A stretch of 64,000 bases of DNA from Varibaculum massiliense (GCF_900106855.1 NZ_FNWI01000004.1:744001-808000), one strand, 5' to 3'. Numbered from the stretch's first letter, positions 54,765 through 63,898 are shown. The notes: generated from the sequence alone by a model not told the origin. A program made the numbers and translations.

Positions 54765-54824
54765 CGAGGAAGAGAGTTCAACCGGAACTTTCCGAATCGT
54801 AAGAACAGAAAGAGAGAAAATAAA

Positions 54825-55055
54825 ATGGCTATTTTTGTTGCACCGTCCGTCCCGATGACTTCTACTCGGCTGGAAGAGCCGAGCATGGTTGCTGCTGTCG
54901 CGTTTTTCGCGCTAATGTTCGCCGGCGCTGGGATCACCCTAGTTGGCATCGTTGCAGCTTCCGCGATTACCACTATCCTAGGCGGACTGATGACCGCTGT
55001 TAGCACTCTTGGAGTTGCATGGGCTCACCTGTACTTCAAGCTCAAGGGAGAATAG
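54825..55055 (+). CDS. Small hydrophobic protein (76 aa) of unknown function
   Basis: The 76-residue protein has a polar N-terminus (about 20 residues) and then one long hydrophobic stretch from about residue 21 to 70, probably two helices (VAAVAFFALMFAGAGITLVG and SAITTILGGLMTAVSTLGVA), ending in LYFKLKGE. Size, hydrophobicity and lack of a signal peptide recall circular or leaderless bacteriocins and holin-like peptides, but no diagnostic motif is present and no export or immunity genes adjoin. Expression should be strong: consensus promoter, 73-nt leader, AAAGAGAG ribosome site, terminator 230 bp downstream. Confidence 0.7.
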   Translation: MAIFVAPSVPMTSTRLEEPSMVAAVAFFALMFAGAGITLVGIVAASAITTILGGLMTAVSTLGVAWAHLYFKLKGE

Positions 55056-55281
55056 GTAAAAGGCGGCAACAGATTTCAGTTGCCTACAAAGACCTCATGT
55101 GCGTCGCCGCCAGCGACGCCTAAAGTCTAGCCAAGCAGAAAAGGAAAATAGGCACGCGCCGCACGATTAGGTGCCGTACTGATAAATAGAGCTGATACCG
55201 AACCTGGGATTAGTACCCGGGATTCAGAAGATTAGCTAATCAGCTTCCAGGCTTGGCAGACTCTCTCAAGACTGTTAGCTA
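55056..55281 (+). other. Long structured 3' untranslated region or small RNA
   Basis: Between the peptide gene and its terminator are 226 bp without a gene but with a series of perfect stems. These are GGCAAC/GTTGCC (about 55064-55083), GCGTCGC/GCGACGC (about 55101-55119), GGCAC/GTGCC (about 55151-55175) and CCTGGG/CCCGGG (about 55204-55222). Such density suggests a functional RNA or a stabilised mRNA end. It does not match 6S, tmRNA, RNase P or SRP RNA features that I know. Confidence 0.45.
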
Positions 55282-55317
55282 GTGGGGCGGATGGATATCC
55301 ATCCGCCCCACTTTTTT
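55282..55317 (+). terminator. Rho-independent terminator of the peptide gene transcript
   Basis: GTGGGGCGGATGG pairs perfectly with CCATCCGCCCCAC around ATAT, followed by TTTTTT. It is the strongest terminator in the window. Confidence 0.93.
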
Positions 55318-55550
55318 GCGCTCAGACCTATCACCCTCTCACCCTCTGCTCGCAGTAGAAAAGAAAAAAGACACGAAAAGGCAAGTTTTCGGAACCCAAA
55401 ACCTTTTGGGTAGCAACTTCCCTCTGTAGATTGTCCAGCTCGTTCCTACACCAAACCTTACCGTCAAGGATTATCCCCACTCGGAGCAAACCCGGGAATA
55501 CCGCCCGGGAGCGGAGGCGGGAAAAACCAAGAGACACGCGAACACAAAAG

Positions 55551-55587
55551 GGCGGGCGCGTCCTCCCTCAATAAGGACGCGCCCGCC
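55551..55587 (-). terminator. Terminator of the alcohol dehydrogenase gene
   Basis: GGCGGGCGCGTCCT pairs with AGGACGCGCCCGCC (loop CCCTCAATA). On the minus strand the stem is followed by CTTTTG, downstream of the adh stop at 55638. Confidence 0.8.
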
Positions 55588-55637
55588 TAGATAAGGCAAC
55601 TAGTAGCTGCCCAAGCGACTAACGCAAACCGGCTAGC

Positions 55638-56765
55638 CTATAGTGACATATCCACCACAGCGCGGCCTTGTACCGCGCCTTTGGCTAGCAACTGGTAGGT
55701 GGCACCGGCTTCTTCTAACGGAACCCGCTTGGTAACAATCTTTTGGTAATCGATTAGACCCTGATCCGCCATGCGAATTACTTCGGGCAGATCCTGACGA
55801 GTGCGAGCCCCGTAAGATCCCAAAATGTGCTGGGAACGACGCACCAGGCGATTGATTTCTACCTGCGCAGTTTGTACTCCGGCTCCCAGGCCGATCGGCA
55901 CCATGCGGCCTCCATCTTTAAGCACATCCAAGGCAGTGGTCCAGGTTTCCGGACGCCCGAGAGCCTCGAAAGCTACATCTACGCCCTTACCGCCGGTAAT
56001 CTTGAGGATTTCCGCACGTGCATCCTGAGTAACCGAATTAATCACGTCGGTGGCACCCAATTCTTTAGCAGTGGCTAGCTTATCATCGGAAATATCAATA
56101 GCCACTACCTGCCGAGCCCCGAAGGCCTTGGCAATCTGGATGATATTCGAGCCTACACCGCCGGTGGCAACTACCGCTACTGTCTCTCCAAAGTGCAGGT
56201 CAGCGCCGCGGCGCACTGCACCAAAGGCGGTCAGCGCCGCACAGCCGATAATCGCCGAAGAAACCAAATCCATACTTTCCGGAACTACCGCTACTGAGGT
56301 GGAGGGTACTACCGCGTATTCGGCGAGCCCACCCATGGAGTACATGGCGATCTCGCTGCCATCTAGATCAGCCAGGCGAGTGGTGCCGTCATAGAGTTTG
56401 CCCTGCAAGCGATTGAGATCGAAGAAGGGTGCGCAAAGATCATCACGTCCAGACGCGCAGGCTTCACACTGCCCACAAGGCATTAGGAAGGCTCCGGAAA
56501 CATACTGACCAACTTTCAGACCGGTGTGATCGTTCCCCTCCCCCAGTTCAACGATTTGTCCGGCAACTTCATGCCCGAGGACGCAGGGCTTGGGGAAGTC
56601 GATAGCTCCCCCGATTACGTGCAGGTCAGAGTGGCAAAGTCCGCAGGCAGCAACTTTGATAAGTACTTCTCCCGCCTTGGGGTGGGGGGTGCGGATCTCA
56701 TTTACTTCCAGCCCTTTGTCAATATCGCGTAGGACTGCAGCTTTCATTGTTTCCGGAATCGTCAT
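55638..56765 (-). CDS. Zinc-dependent alcohol dehydrogenase (MDR family)
   Basis: The 375-residue medium-chain dehydrogenase has the catalytic zinc ligands in CGLCHSDLH (about residue 38) and GHEVAG (about residue 64). The structural zinc motif is CGQCEACASGRDDLC (about residues 97-111), and the NAD site is VVATGGVGSNIIQIAKAFGA (about residue 200). Asp in VVAIDISDDK suggests NAD preference. AAAGGAG precedes the ATG. Substrate not determined; the gene is monocistronic with its own terminator. Confidence 0.93.
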   Translation of the reverse strand: MTIPETMKAAVLRDIDKGLEVNEIRTPHPKAGEVLIKVAACGLCHSDLHVIGGAIDFPKPCVLGHEVAGQIVELGEGNDHTGLKVGQYVSGAFLMPCGQCEACASGRDDLCAPFFDLNRLQGKLYDGTTRLADLDGSEIAMYSMGGLAEYAVVPSTSVAVVPESMDLVSSAIIGCAALTAFGAVRRGADLHFGETVAVVATGGVGSNIIQIAKAFGARQVVAIDISDDKLATAKELGATDVINSVTQDARAEILKITGGKGVDVAFEALGRPETWTTALDVLKDGGRMVPIGLGAGVQTAQVEINRLVRRSQHILGSYGARTRQDLPEVIRMADQGLIDYQKIVTKRVPLEEAGATYQLLAKGAVQGRAVVDMSL

Positions 56766-57088
56766 ATCCTGCTCCTTTGCTAGAGTTTAGTTTAAAAACT
56801 TTCTTGACCTTGCAGAGCGGCGGACACTGCCGCTGCTGTCGGTTAAGTCCAGTATCAACCAGATTTATTACTTTGTCCATACATTTTAACAAAATAGTAT
56901 ATTTCTCCGGTAACTTTCGAACTAGAAAGGATTTGCTCGGGACTAAGGGCACAGACAATCACCTATTTAGAAAATGGCGAATGCTCACTCTCGGTGGTTA
57001 ATCTCTTACAAAAATAATTGTAACTACAATAACCTGGAAGCTAGATTTACCGGCTTCAACCTCAAGAGTCTATGAGAAGGGAGAGGGG
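56766..57088. other. Divergent promoter region of adh and the TSUP gene
   Basis: A 323-bp AT-rich gap. The minus strand carries AAAGGAG before adh and the plus strand GGAGAGGGG before the exporter gene. No convincing operator or small gene was seen. Confidence 0.4.
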
Positions 57089-57844
57089 ATGCTCGTACTT
57101 ACCCCGGGTTTAATCGCTACTCTGGTGATTTGCGCCCTGATGTGCGGACTGGCAAAAACAGCATTGCCGGGACTGGCATGCGTGCCGGTCGCCATTCTGG
57201 CTGCAGTGATGCCTACGCGCCCCTCCACTGCCCTAATGTTGCTGATGCTGCTCACCGGGGATTTTCTGGCCATCTGTACATACCGCAGCGATGCTGACTG
57301 GAAAGTTCTGCGCGACCTGTTCCCACCGGTAGCCGTGGGGGTAGCTATCGGCGCTATTTTTCTGGCAAAAGTATCTAACCAGGTAATGAAAGTTTCTATC
57401 GGAATTATTATTTTGGCACTGACTGCCCTCACCCTGGGATTAATCTGGTATGCGCGTCGCACCGGGCGCGACCTCGCTGCCTCTATGAGCACATCCCTAC
57501 CCGCGCGCCTGTTCTACGGTTCCCTGTCGGGCTTTACCACTATGGCCGCAAACTCGGGAGGCCCAGTGGTCTCCCTTTATTTCCTGGCCTCCCGTTTTGA
57601 AGTCCGCCGCTTTTTAGGTACTCAAGCCTGGTTTTTCTTTATCGTCAACCTGCTAAAACTACCTTTTTCCGCCGGTATTGGCTTAATCGATCGGCAAATG
57701 CTGCTGATCGCCCTGTGCCTAGCTCCCCTGGTTATTGGAGCAGCCGTGCTGGGACGCTGGTGGATAGGGCGTATTGACAACAAGATCTTCGATCCCATTG
57801 TCACTGCCCTAACCATCGTTTCCGCAGTGTTCCTGCTGCTCTAG
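57089..57844 (+). CDS. TSUP (TauE/SafE) family membrane transporter
   Basis: The 251-residue protein has about eight hydrophobic segments with the two-fold repeat of TauE/SafE proteins. Both repeat motifs are visible: GLAKTALPGLACVPVAILA (about residue 21) and GFTTMAANSGGPVVSLYFL (about residue 148). Family members export sulfite, sulfoacetate or related organosulfur anions. No sulfur-metabolism gene is adjacent, so the substrate stays open. An element copy lies 45 bp after the stop. Confidence 0.9.
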   Translation: MLVLTPGLIATLVICALMCGLAKTALPGLACVPVAILAAVMPTRPSTALMLLMLLTGDFLAICTYRSDADWKVLRDLFPPVAVGVAIGAIFLAKVSNQVMKVSIGIIILALTALTLGLIWYARRTGRDLAASMSTSLPARLFYGSLSGFTTMAANSGGPVVSLYFLASRFEVRRFLGTQAWFFFIVNLLKLPFSAGIGLIDRQMLLIALCLAPLVIGAAVLGRWWIGRIDNKIFDPIVTALTIVSAVFLLL

Positions 57845-57888
57845 CCGCGAGCGCGCCGCGTAATCTGCGGGCGCGGGAAACCTGATAA

Positions 57889-57996
57889 GCGCGGGGAAAG
57901 ATTTTTCCTCCCGCCCAAGAATTCGGAAAAAGACCGCAGGCATTTTCCGAATTCTTATGTCCACCGCACCTGCTCGGATAAAACCTTTCCCCGCGC
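57889..57996 (-). repeat. Two-stem intergenic element, copy 8 (reverse orientation)
   Basis: On the minus strand the arms are GCGCGGGGAAAGGTTTTATCC and GGAAAAATCTTTCCCCGCGC. The inner stem AAGAATTCGGAAAA pairs with TTTTCCGAATTCTT across a different, larger loop (about AGACCGCAGGCA). It lies between the convergent TSUP and sugar porter genes. Confidence 0.88.
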
Positions 57997-58106
57997 CTAT
58001 TTACACTCAATACCCCCACACTTTTTCCCTGCATTTCACCGCAGTAAGAAAATAACTGAAAGCTAATCCCATAATCGGTTCCACACGGGTTATTCAGCAG
58101 ATGCAA

Positions 58107-58137
58107 ACGCGGGGGCGAGCTGGGCTCGCCCCCGCGT
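58107..58137 (-). terminator. Terminator downstream of the sugar porter gene
   Basis: ACGCGGGGGCGAGC pairs perfectly with GCTCGCCCCCGCGT around TGG; on the minus strand TTTGC follows. A smaller stem (CTACAG/CTGTAG at about 58152-58171) lies between it and the stop codon. Confidence 0.75.
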
Positions 58138-58180
58138 ATCAGGTAACTGACCTACAGATTTTCACCTGTAGATTTAGCAG

Positions 58181-59833
58181 TTACTTGCTGTAAATGTGCT
58201 CCATGTAGGATTCGATTTCATCCAAGGAACGTCCGGAAGTTTCCGGCATGATCTTGAACAACACCACCGCAATGATCAGGTTCAACACCCCATACATCGC
58301 ATAAGTGGGTCCACCGCCCAGAGCGGCAATCATCGGCGGGAAAGTCCAGGTGATGATGGCGTTCATAATCCACATGCAGAAGATGGCAGTACCATTCATA
58401 ATTCCGCGCACATTTGCGGGGAACATTTCACCTAGCATTGTCCAAACTACGGTACCGTTCGAGGACTGCACCACCAGCATAAATAGCGACATCATGAACA
58501 GCACCAAGTACCCTGCCCACACCGGCACGCTGCCGGCTGCGTCATGAGGAGCAATCACAAACTGGAAAATTAGGGCGATTCCCAGCAGCAGGATACCCAC
58601 CAAGGTGACGTCCCAGATCAAAATAGTGCGCCGGCGGAACTTGGTAATCAGAATCAAGCCGATTGCTGAACCTATCACGCTCATTACGCCGTTAGCTACC
58701 TGCGCAGTAATCGCGGCAGAAGTTCCCATGCCCGCGATGCCCAGCACCTTCGGCGCGTAATACATAACCGTATTTACCCCGGTGGTCTGGTTGACAATCG
58801 CTAAGAATATACCTACGAACATCAGTTTGCGCAGCCAGGGCGTGTTCATTACGTCGCGGAAAGTACCTTTCTTGCCGTGTTCTTGGCTTTGACGAGCCTC
58901 AATCATCTCGTGCAGTTCCTCAGTAAGATCCCCATCTTTCTTGGGGTCACGCACCCGTTTCAAGGATCCGATAGCGGCGTAAACTTCCTGCTGCAGCACA
59001 TGCCAACGGGAAGATTCTGGCATCAGGTGCATCCCAATCCACAGGGCAACGGCAGGCACTGAACAGAGCACAATCATCCAACGCCAGGCGGCACCGTTAC
59101 CGGCCGAAACCGTCATATTGGAGATGAAATCATGTGCTGCCTGCACATCGTGACTACCCAGGTGCTTAGACACGATTGCGTTCAAAGCATCCCAAGAGTA
59201 CTCTCCAGCCTTCACTACCCCAGCAGGATCTGATTTCACGGTAATCTTCGGTCCGCCGTGAGCAGAGTTAATAATCGCGTTCATGGAGAAGGCCAACAGC
59301 TGCCCGACTACAATCATCAACTGGTCAACGGCCACGATAGTACCGCGGATCCGCTTAGGTGCAGTTTCTGCCAGGAATACTGGCACCGTTGCCGAGGCGC
59401 CACCTACGGCTAGCCCCAGGATTAGGCGGAACGGATACATTACCCAAATATTAGGGGCAAAAGTATTACCGATAGCACCAATCAGGAACAAGATCGCCAG
59501 CATAATGATGTTGTGCCGGCGACCGTAACGGTCGGAGAGCCGACCTCCAAATAGCGCCCCGAAGGCAGCACCTAGGGTAAGGATACCGCCAATTGCGCCC
59601 TCTTGAGCCGGAGTAATCCCCATGCCGCCTGCACCGTGCGGCATATACATATAGGGCAAAGCACCGGAAATGACCCCGGTGTCATACCCGAATAGCAGGG
59701 AGCCCAGGGTGGCCACTGCCGCCACGGCAATAACTCCGCGATGATTTCCCGAGGCCGGGGTTTCCTGCACCATTTTTTGCAGTTTTTCTTTACTCAACTC
59801 ATTCAGAGGAGTTTTTTCTTTATTTATTTCCAC
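58181..59833 (-). CDS. MFS sugar porter (inositol/hexose type)
   Basis: The 550-residue transporter of the sugar porter family has GYDTGVISGALPYM (about residue 49), GRLSDRYGRR (about residue 97), PVFLAETAPKRIRG (about residue 150), PESSRWH (about residue 273) and PETSGRSLDEIE at the end. It is longer than usual because of a ~50-residue extracellular-looking loop (about residues 190-245) in the first half. It shares direction with the Gfo/Idh/MocA gene, 31 bp downstream of it, so myo-inositol or a related polyol is a plausible substrate. Confidence 0.92.
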   Translation of the reverse strand: MEINKEKTPLNELSKEKLQKMVQETPASGNHRGVIAVAAVATLGSLLFGYDTGVISGALPYMYMPHGAGGMGITPAQEGAIGGILTLGAAFGALFGGRLSDRYGRRHNIIMLAILFLIGAIGNTFAPNIWVMYPFRLILGLAVGGASATVPVFLAETAPKRIRGTIVAVDQLMIVVGQLLAFSMNAIINSAHGGPKITVKSDPAGVVKAGEYSWDALNAIVSKHLGSHDVQAAHDFISNMTVSAGNGAAWRWMIVLCSVPAVALWIGMHLMPESSRWHVLQQEVYAAIGSLKRVRDPKKDGDLTEELHEMIEARQSQEHGKKGTFRDVMNTPWLRKLMFVGIFLAIVNQTTGVNTVMYYAPKVLGIAGMGTSAAITAQVANGVMSVIGSAIGLILITKFRRRTILIWDVTLVGILLLGIALIFQFVIAPHDAAGSVPVWAGYLVLFMMSLFMLVVQSSNGTVVWTMLGEMFPANVRGIMNGTAIFCMWIMNAIITWTFPPMIAALGGGPTYAMYGVLNLIIAVVLFKIMPETSGRSLDEIESYMEHIYSK

Positions 59834-59864
59834 TGGTTTAGCTTTCTTTTTCGAAGGGGTGAAG

Positions 59865-61064
59865 TTACTTATCGTAGGTGGTGGCGCCGCTTACCTTTGC
59901 GACCTCATGCCAACGCCCATCCGCAGCTGATTCCACGGTAGCCTGATCTATTTCGGCAGCTGACCAACCATCGGCGACTGAGGGCGCAATCTGTTTACCG
60001 GTTAACACGCCCGACAGGAACTGGTAGCACTCGACTGCTTTCATATCATCGAAGCCCATTGAGGTGCCGGCTCCCGGCTGGAAACGCGAGAAATGCGGAT
60101 AGTGAGGATTGGCCATTGAACGGACGTATCCGTGTATCACTCCATTGTCTTGTCCGATGCAGGCCTGCAGATCATTGAGGTATTCGAAGTTCCAACGCAC
60201 TGAACCTTCAGTACCATAAACTTCCACAATGTACTCGGCACGCGGTCCCACGCTCACGCGAGAGGACTCCATGGTGCCCACCACTCCGGAATCAAAACGC
60301 ACCATCATGGCGACGTAGTCCTCGTTTCCGACTTCCTTCTTTTCGTCAGAAACTTCCCAACCGGTGTGACCAACACCGACCTTAGTGGGAATAGGACGCT
60401 CTTTAATAAAGGTGTCAGTCAGGGCAGAAACCGAGCTAATCCGGTCACGCAAAATATATTGCACCAGGTCAGCTCCGTGACTCATCAGGTCACCAACAAC
60501 CCCAGCACCTGCCTTTTCCCGGTCGTAACGCCAGGTGTAGGGACCGTCGGGGCTGGAGGCATAATCGGCGATTAACCAGCAACGAACATTGGTAATTCGC
60601 CCTAATTTCCCTTCAGCAATCATTTCCCGTGCCTGTTCAACCGCGGGGGTGTGGCGATAGTTAAAGCCAACCGCAGTGTTAATGCCCGCGTTTTGAGCGG
60701 CTTCGGCAATTTCGCGAGACTCGGTAGCACTTACGCCCATCGGTTTTTCAATCCAGAAAGGTTTGCCAGCCTTAGCTGCCGCGACTGCAATTTCACGGTG
60801 TAGAAAGTTAGGCGAACAGATGGACACCACGTCCACTTCCGGATCTGCGAGTACCTCGCGGTAATCGGCAACTGCTTTCTCGAAACCGAGAGCCTCGGTC
60901 GCGAGCTTTTGGGTTTCTGCGATGGGGTCGCAGGCTACCACCAGGCGCACCTCGGCTCCCAGCTCAGGAAATCGCTCTGCCATCGCTTTATACGAACGAG
61001 TATGCAGGCGCCCCATCCAGCCTAGAGATATCACCCCTACGCCAATTTTCTTCTTATCTGACAT
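59865..61064 (-). CDS. Gfo/Idh/MocA family oxidoreductase
   Basis: The 399-residue NAD(P)-dependent sugar/inositol dehydrogenase-like enzyme has an N-terminal Rossmann stretch (IGVGVISLGWMGRLHTRSY), the EKPMG motif (WIEKPMGVSA, about residue 102) with catalytic Lys, and the GDLMSHGADLVQYI region (about residue 196) with the catalytic His. It is first in a two-gene unit with an inositol/hexose-type porter. Together they could import and oxidise a cyclitol or sugar. No other inositol catabolic gene is in the window. Confidence 0.92.
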   Translation of the reverse strand: MSDKKKIGVGVISLGWMGRLHTRSYKAMAERFPELGAEVRLVVACDPIAETQKLATEALGFEKAVADYREVLADPEVDVVSICSPNFLHREIAVAAAKAGKPFWIEKPMGVSATESREIAEAAQNAGINTAVGFNYRHTPAVEQAREMIAEGKLGRITNVRCWLIADYASSPDGPYTWRYDREKAGAGVVGDLMSHGADLVQYILRDRISSVSALTDTFIKERPIPTKVGVGHTGWEVSDEKKEVGNEDYVAMMVRFDSGVVGTMESSRVSVGPRAEYIVEVYGTEGSVRWNFEYLNDLQACIGQDNGVIHGYVRSMANPHYPHFSRFQPGAGTSMGFDDMKAVECYQFLSGVLTGKQIAPSVADGWSAAEIDQATVESAADGRWHEVAKVSGATTYDK

Positions 61065-61233
61065 ATAAACTCCTTACCCAGCCACCATTGGCTATCGTTT
61101 GAGTGGCAGTAAGAGCTTCGATTGCTCGAAATACCACGCCCTCAAATCTAACCGAAACTTTTCGGTTTGTCTACCACTTTGACATAACATTTTGACAATA
61201 CCAATTCTGCTTGTCATAAAGATAAAGAAAATA

Positions 61234-61285
61234 CAAAAAGACGCGGGATGAGTCAACCGGGTAACACCCGATAAACTCACCCCGC
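61234..61285 (-). terminator. Terminator at the end of the ribosomal protein operon
   Basis: Nested stem: GCGGGATGAGT with ACTCACCCCGC outside (one mismatch), ACCGGGT/ACCCG inside. On the minus strand it is followed by TCTTTTTG. It lies about 80 bp after the rpsQ stop codon and shows that the operon ends there. Confidence 0.85.
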
Positions 61286-61362
61286 GCCTTGCAGATAAGG
61301 AATCAGCTTAAAGGAATCTATTGTCCTTAAGCGTTAACGATTACCTCGAAAAAGCGCTAAAA

Positions 61363-61647
61363 CTACTTGGCTTTCTCGATGATTTCGCTAACCCGCCAAC
61401 GCTTGGTCTTGGACAGAGGACGAGTCTCCATAATCCGTACCAAGTCGCCAGTGCCGCATTCGTTGTTCTCGTCATGCACCTTGTAGCGCTTACGGCGGTT
61501 GATAACCTTGCCATACAAGCGGTGCTTTACACGATCTTCAACCTGCACGACTACCGTCTTGTCCATTTTGTCGGACACTACGTAGCCCTGCAGCACCTTG
61601 CGGTGATTACGCTCTACAGTAGCGGTTTTCTCTGTTTCTTCGCTCAT
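61363..61647 (-). CDS. rpsQ: 30S ribosomal protein S17
   Basis: The 94-residue protein has the S17 signature [29 protein letters not shown] and the [11 protein letters not shown] end (residues ~76-86). It binds 16S rRNA early in 30S assembly. It is the last gene of the unit; a terminator follows and rplN, which often comes next, is absent here. Confidence 0.98.
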   Translation of the reverse strand: MSEETEKTATVERNHRKVLQGYVVSDKMDKTVVVQVEDRVKHRLYGKVINRRKRYKVHDENNECGTGDLVRIMETRPLSKTKRWRVSEIIEKAK

Positions 61648-61652
61648 GAATC

Positions 61653-61883
61653 CTACTCCTCAACCTGCGGAGCGGTACGAATACCGAGCTCCCGCTCTCT
61701 AGCGATGGTGTAAATACGGGCGATATCGCGACGCAACTGCCCGATCTGTCCACGATCTTCACCGGCACCAGTGGCCAGTTGGAAACGCAGATTGAATAGC
61801 TCGGTCTTAGCTTCGTCTAGTTTCTTGGATAGCTGCTCTTCATCCAGCACATCCAAATCTGACATTTTCAGGCCCTTTGCCAT
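61653..61883 (-). CDS. rpmC: 50S ribosomal protein L29
   Basis: The 76-residue helical protein has the L29 pattern [30 protein letters not shown] and a slightly extended C-terminus. It lies near the polypeptide exit tunnel. It starts at the rplP stop codon (1-bp overlap) and is 5 bp upstream of rpsQ. Confidence 0.97.
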   Translation of the reverse strand: MAKGLKMSDLDVLDEEQLSKKLDEAKTELFNLRFQLATGAGEDRGQIGQLRRDIARIYTIARERELGIRTAPQVEE

Positions 61884-62302
61884 TACTGATCACCGCCTTC
61901 ACGACTGATGAACCGAGTCTTAATCGGCAACTTGTGCTGCGCACGGCTCATCGCTTCTCGAGCAATCTCTTCCGACACGCCCGCCAATTCGAACAGTACG
62001 CGACCGGGCTTTACCGGAGCCACCCACCATTCGGGAGAACCTTTACCGGAACCCATACGAGTCTCGGCCGGCTTCTTGGTCAGCGGACGGTCAGGGAAAA
62101 TATTGATCCAAACTTTACCGCCACGCTTAATGTAACGGGTCATCGCGATACGAGCGGCCTCAATCTGCCGGTTAGTAATATAGGCGTGATCAAGTGCTTG
62201 AATCCCGTATTCGCCGAATGCCAATTCGGTACCGCGCTTAGCCATACCCTTACGAGTGGGGCGGTGCTGTTTGCGCCATTTTGTCCTACGAGGAATTAAC
62301 AC
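61883..62302 (-). CDS. rplP: 50S ribosomal protein L16
   Basis: The 139-residue protein begins [14 protein letters not shown] and carries [20 protein letters not shown] near the end, both standard for L16. It organises the aminoacyl-tRNA site of the 50S subunit. It starts 1 bp after rpsC in the S10 operon order. Confidence 0.98.
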   Translation of the reverse strand: MLIPRRTKWRKQHRPTRKGMAKRGTELAFGEYGIQALDHAYITNRQIEAARIAMTRYIKRGGKVWINIFPDRPLTKKPAETRMGSGKGSPEWWVAPVKPGRVLFELAGVSEEIAREAMSRAQHKLPIKTRFISREGGDQ

Positions 62303-62303
62303 G

Positions 62304-63221
62304 TTACTCCTCCGTTCCGTTTTCTTGCGGCTTCTCAGCTTCGGCTACCGGCTTTTCAGCAGCAGCCGCAGCTACAGGTGCCTCATTTTCCGAGGAAGCA
62401 GCCTCAGGTTTTTCTGTCTGAGCCTGAGCGGCGCCCTCTTGGCGTCCTTCGCCGCGTCCGCGACGTCCACCGCGTCCGCCTTCCCGACCTGCGCGTCCGC
62501 GACGTCCACCGCCGCGTCCGCGACGTCCACCGCCGCGGCCACCCCGTCCACCGGATTCAACCTGCTTACGAGTAAATTCGGTTTCGGTGAGATCGCCTTT
62601 ATAGATCCACACTTTCACGCCGATACGACCGAAAGTGGTGTGAGCTTCATAGAAGCCATAGTCGATGAGGGCGCGCAGCGTGTGCAGCGGCACCCGACCT
62701 TCACGGTAGAACTCTGAACGGGACATTTCCGCCCCACCCAGACGGCCCGAGCATTGCACCCGGATACCGAGGGCTCCCCCGCGCAGCGCCGACTGCATGC
62801 CTTTACGCATTGCGCGCCTAAAGGACACGCGGGCAGCCAGCTGTTCGGCGATACCTTGCGCCACTAGCTGGGCATCAATCTCTGGGTTTTTGACCTCGAG
62901 GATGTTCAGCTGCACCTGCTTGCCGGTGAGTTTCTCCAAATCGCCACGCAGACGATCGGCTTCTGCACCCCGCCGGCCAATTACGATACCGGGGCGGGCA
63001 GTATGCAAATCGACGCGTACCCGATCGCGGGTACGTTCAATATCAATCTTGGAAATCCCGGCGCGTTCCAGGCTCTTTTCCATGATCCTGCGAATACGCA
63101 CATCTTCATCAACGAAATCACTGTAACGCTGTCCCGGCTTAGTGGAGTCCGAGAACCAGCGGGAACGGTGATCGGTGGTGATACCTAACCGAAAACCGGT
63201 AGGGCTAACCTTTTGTCCCAT
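62304..63221 (-). CDS. rpsC: 30S ribosomal protein S3 with RG-rich tail
   Basis: The 305-residue S3 begins [20 protein letters not shown] and has the KH domain [19 protein letters not shown] (about residues 79-97). The ordinary protein ends near residue 215. After that comes a run of Gly/Arg repeats (units like GRRGRGG, about residues 217-260) and an Ala/Glu/Pro tail to residue 305. The tail is encoded by short tandem DNA repeats (about 62440-62560), so its length could vary between strains. S3 forms the mRNA entry and helicase region of the 30S subunit. Confidence 0.98.
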   Translation of the reverse strand: MGQKVSPTGFRLGITTDHRSRWFSDSTKPGQRYSDFVDEDVRIRRIMEKSLERAGISKIDIERTRDRVRVDLHTARPGIVIGRRGAEADRLRGDLEKLTGKQVQLNILEVKNPEIDAQLVAQGIAEQLAARVSFRRAMRKGMQSALRGGALGIRVQCSGRLGGAEMSRSEFYREGRVPLHTLRALIDYGFYEAHTTFGRIGVKVWIYKGDLTETEFTRKQVESGGRGGRGGGRRGRGGGRRGRAGREGGRGGRRGRGEGRQEGAAQAQTEKPEAASSENEAPVAAAAAEKPVAEAEKPQENGTEE

Positions 63222-63589
63222 TAGTCGTTCTCCTCTTCCTGTTTGCCGTCAGAAACCTCGATAGTGATGTGGCTGGTCCGTTTAAGGATTCGGCCAGCAC
63301 GCCCTTGGGCGCGCGGACGGAACCGCTTCATCGTGGGACCTTCATCTACGTACGCCCGCGAAATCTTTAGTTCCGCAAACGTATCTTTCCCGCCGGGCCG
63401 ATCTGCTTTAGCGGCGGCGTTGTACATTGCGCTGCGAAGCACCTTGCGAACATCAGTTGCGACCGCCTGAGGAGCGAAACGCAGGATGTCGTAGGCCTCG
63501 AGGGCGTTCTTGCCGCGAATCATGTTCACGACGCGACGCGACTTCTGCGGCGTAGAGCGTACGAAACGCGCTTTCGCCATGCCTTCCAT
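63221..63589 (-). CDS. rplV: 50S ribosomal protein L22
   Basis: The 122-residue protein has [20 protein letters not shown] and [20 protein letters not shown], characteristic of L22. Its loop lines the exit tunnel and is a site of macrolide resistance mutations. Two starts are possible, ATG at 63589 (AGAAGG upstream) or three codons later (GGAAGG upstream). Overlaps rpsC by 1 bp. Confidence 0.98.
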   Translation of the reverse strand: MEGMAKARFVRSTPQKSRRVVNMIRGKNALEAYDILRFAPQAVATDVRKVLRSAMYNAAAKADRPGGKDTFAELKISRAYVDEGPTMKRFRPRAQGRAGRILKRTSHITIEVSDGKQEEEND

Positions 63590-63616
63590 CTTTGCCTTCT
63601 TTCTCTTCGGGCGCGC

Positions 63617-63898
63617 CTAACGACGGCGTGCCTTTCGGTCGTCCTTGTCATGTCCGCGGAAGGTACGAGTGGGCGCAAATTCGCCCAGCTTGTGACCAAC
63701 CATGTTTTCGGTGACGTACACCGGAACGTGTTTGCGTCCGTCGTGTACCGCGATAGTGTGCCCAATAAAATCGGGGGTAATCATAGAGCGGCGTGACCAG
63801 GTCTTGATAACCGACTTTTTATTGGCGTCATTCAGAGCGTCGACTTTTTTCATCAAATGGTCGTCGACGAAAGGACCCTTCTTTAGGCTACGTGCCAT
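63617..63898 (-). CDS. rpsS: 30S ribosomal protein S19
   Basis: The 93-residue protein begins [19 protein letters not shown] and has [25 protein letters not shown] in the middle (written in part: [14 protein letters not shown]), diagnostic for S19. It forms a complex with S13 in the 30S head. It lies between rplB and rplV in the canonical order. Confidence 0.98.
   Translation of the reverse strand: MARSLKKGPFVDDHLMKKVDALNDANKKSVIKTWSRRSMITPDFIGHTIAVHDGRKHVPVYVTENMVGHKLGEFAPTRTFRGHDKDDRKARRR

Noticed and set aside
54825-55055. Hydrophobic 76-residue protein as a definite circular bacteriocin
   Set aside because: Size and hydrophobicity fit, but no maturation, export or immunity genes are adjacent; left as unknown.
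62256-62717. 153-codon plus-strand frame opposite rpsC
   Set aside because: Opposite the S3 coding sequence; its Ala/Ser/Thr repeats simply mirror the Gly/Arg repeat DNA.
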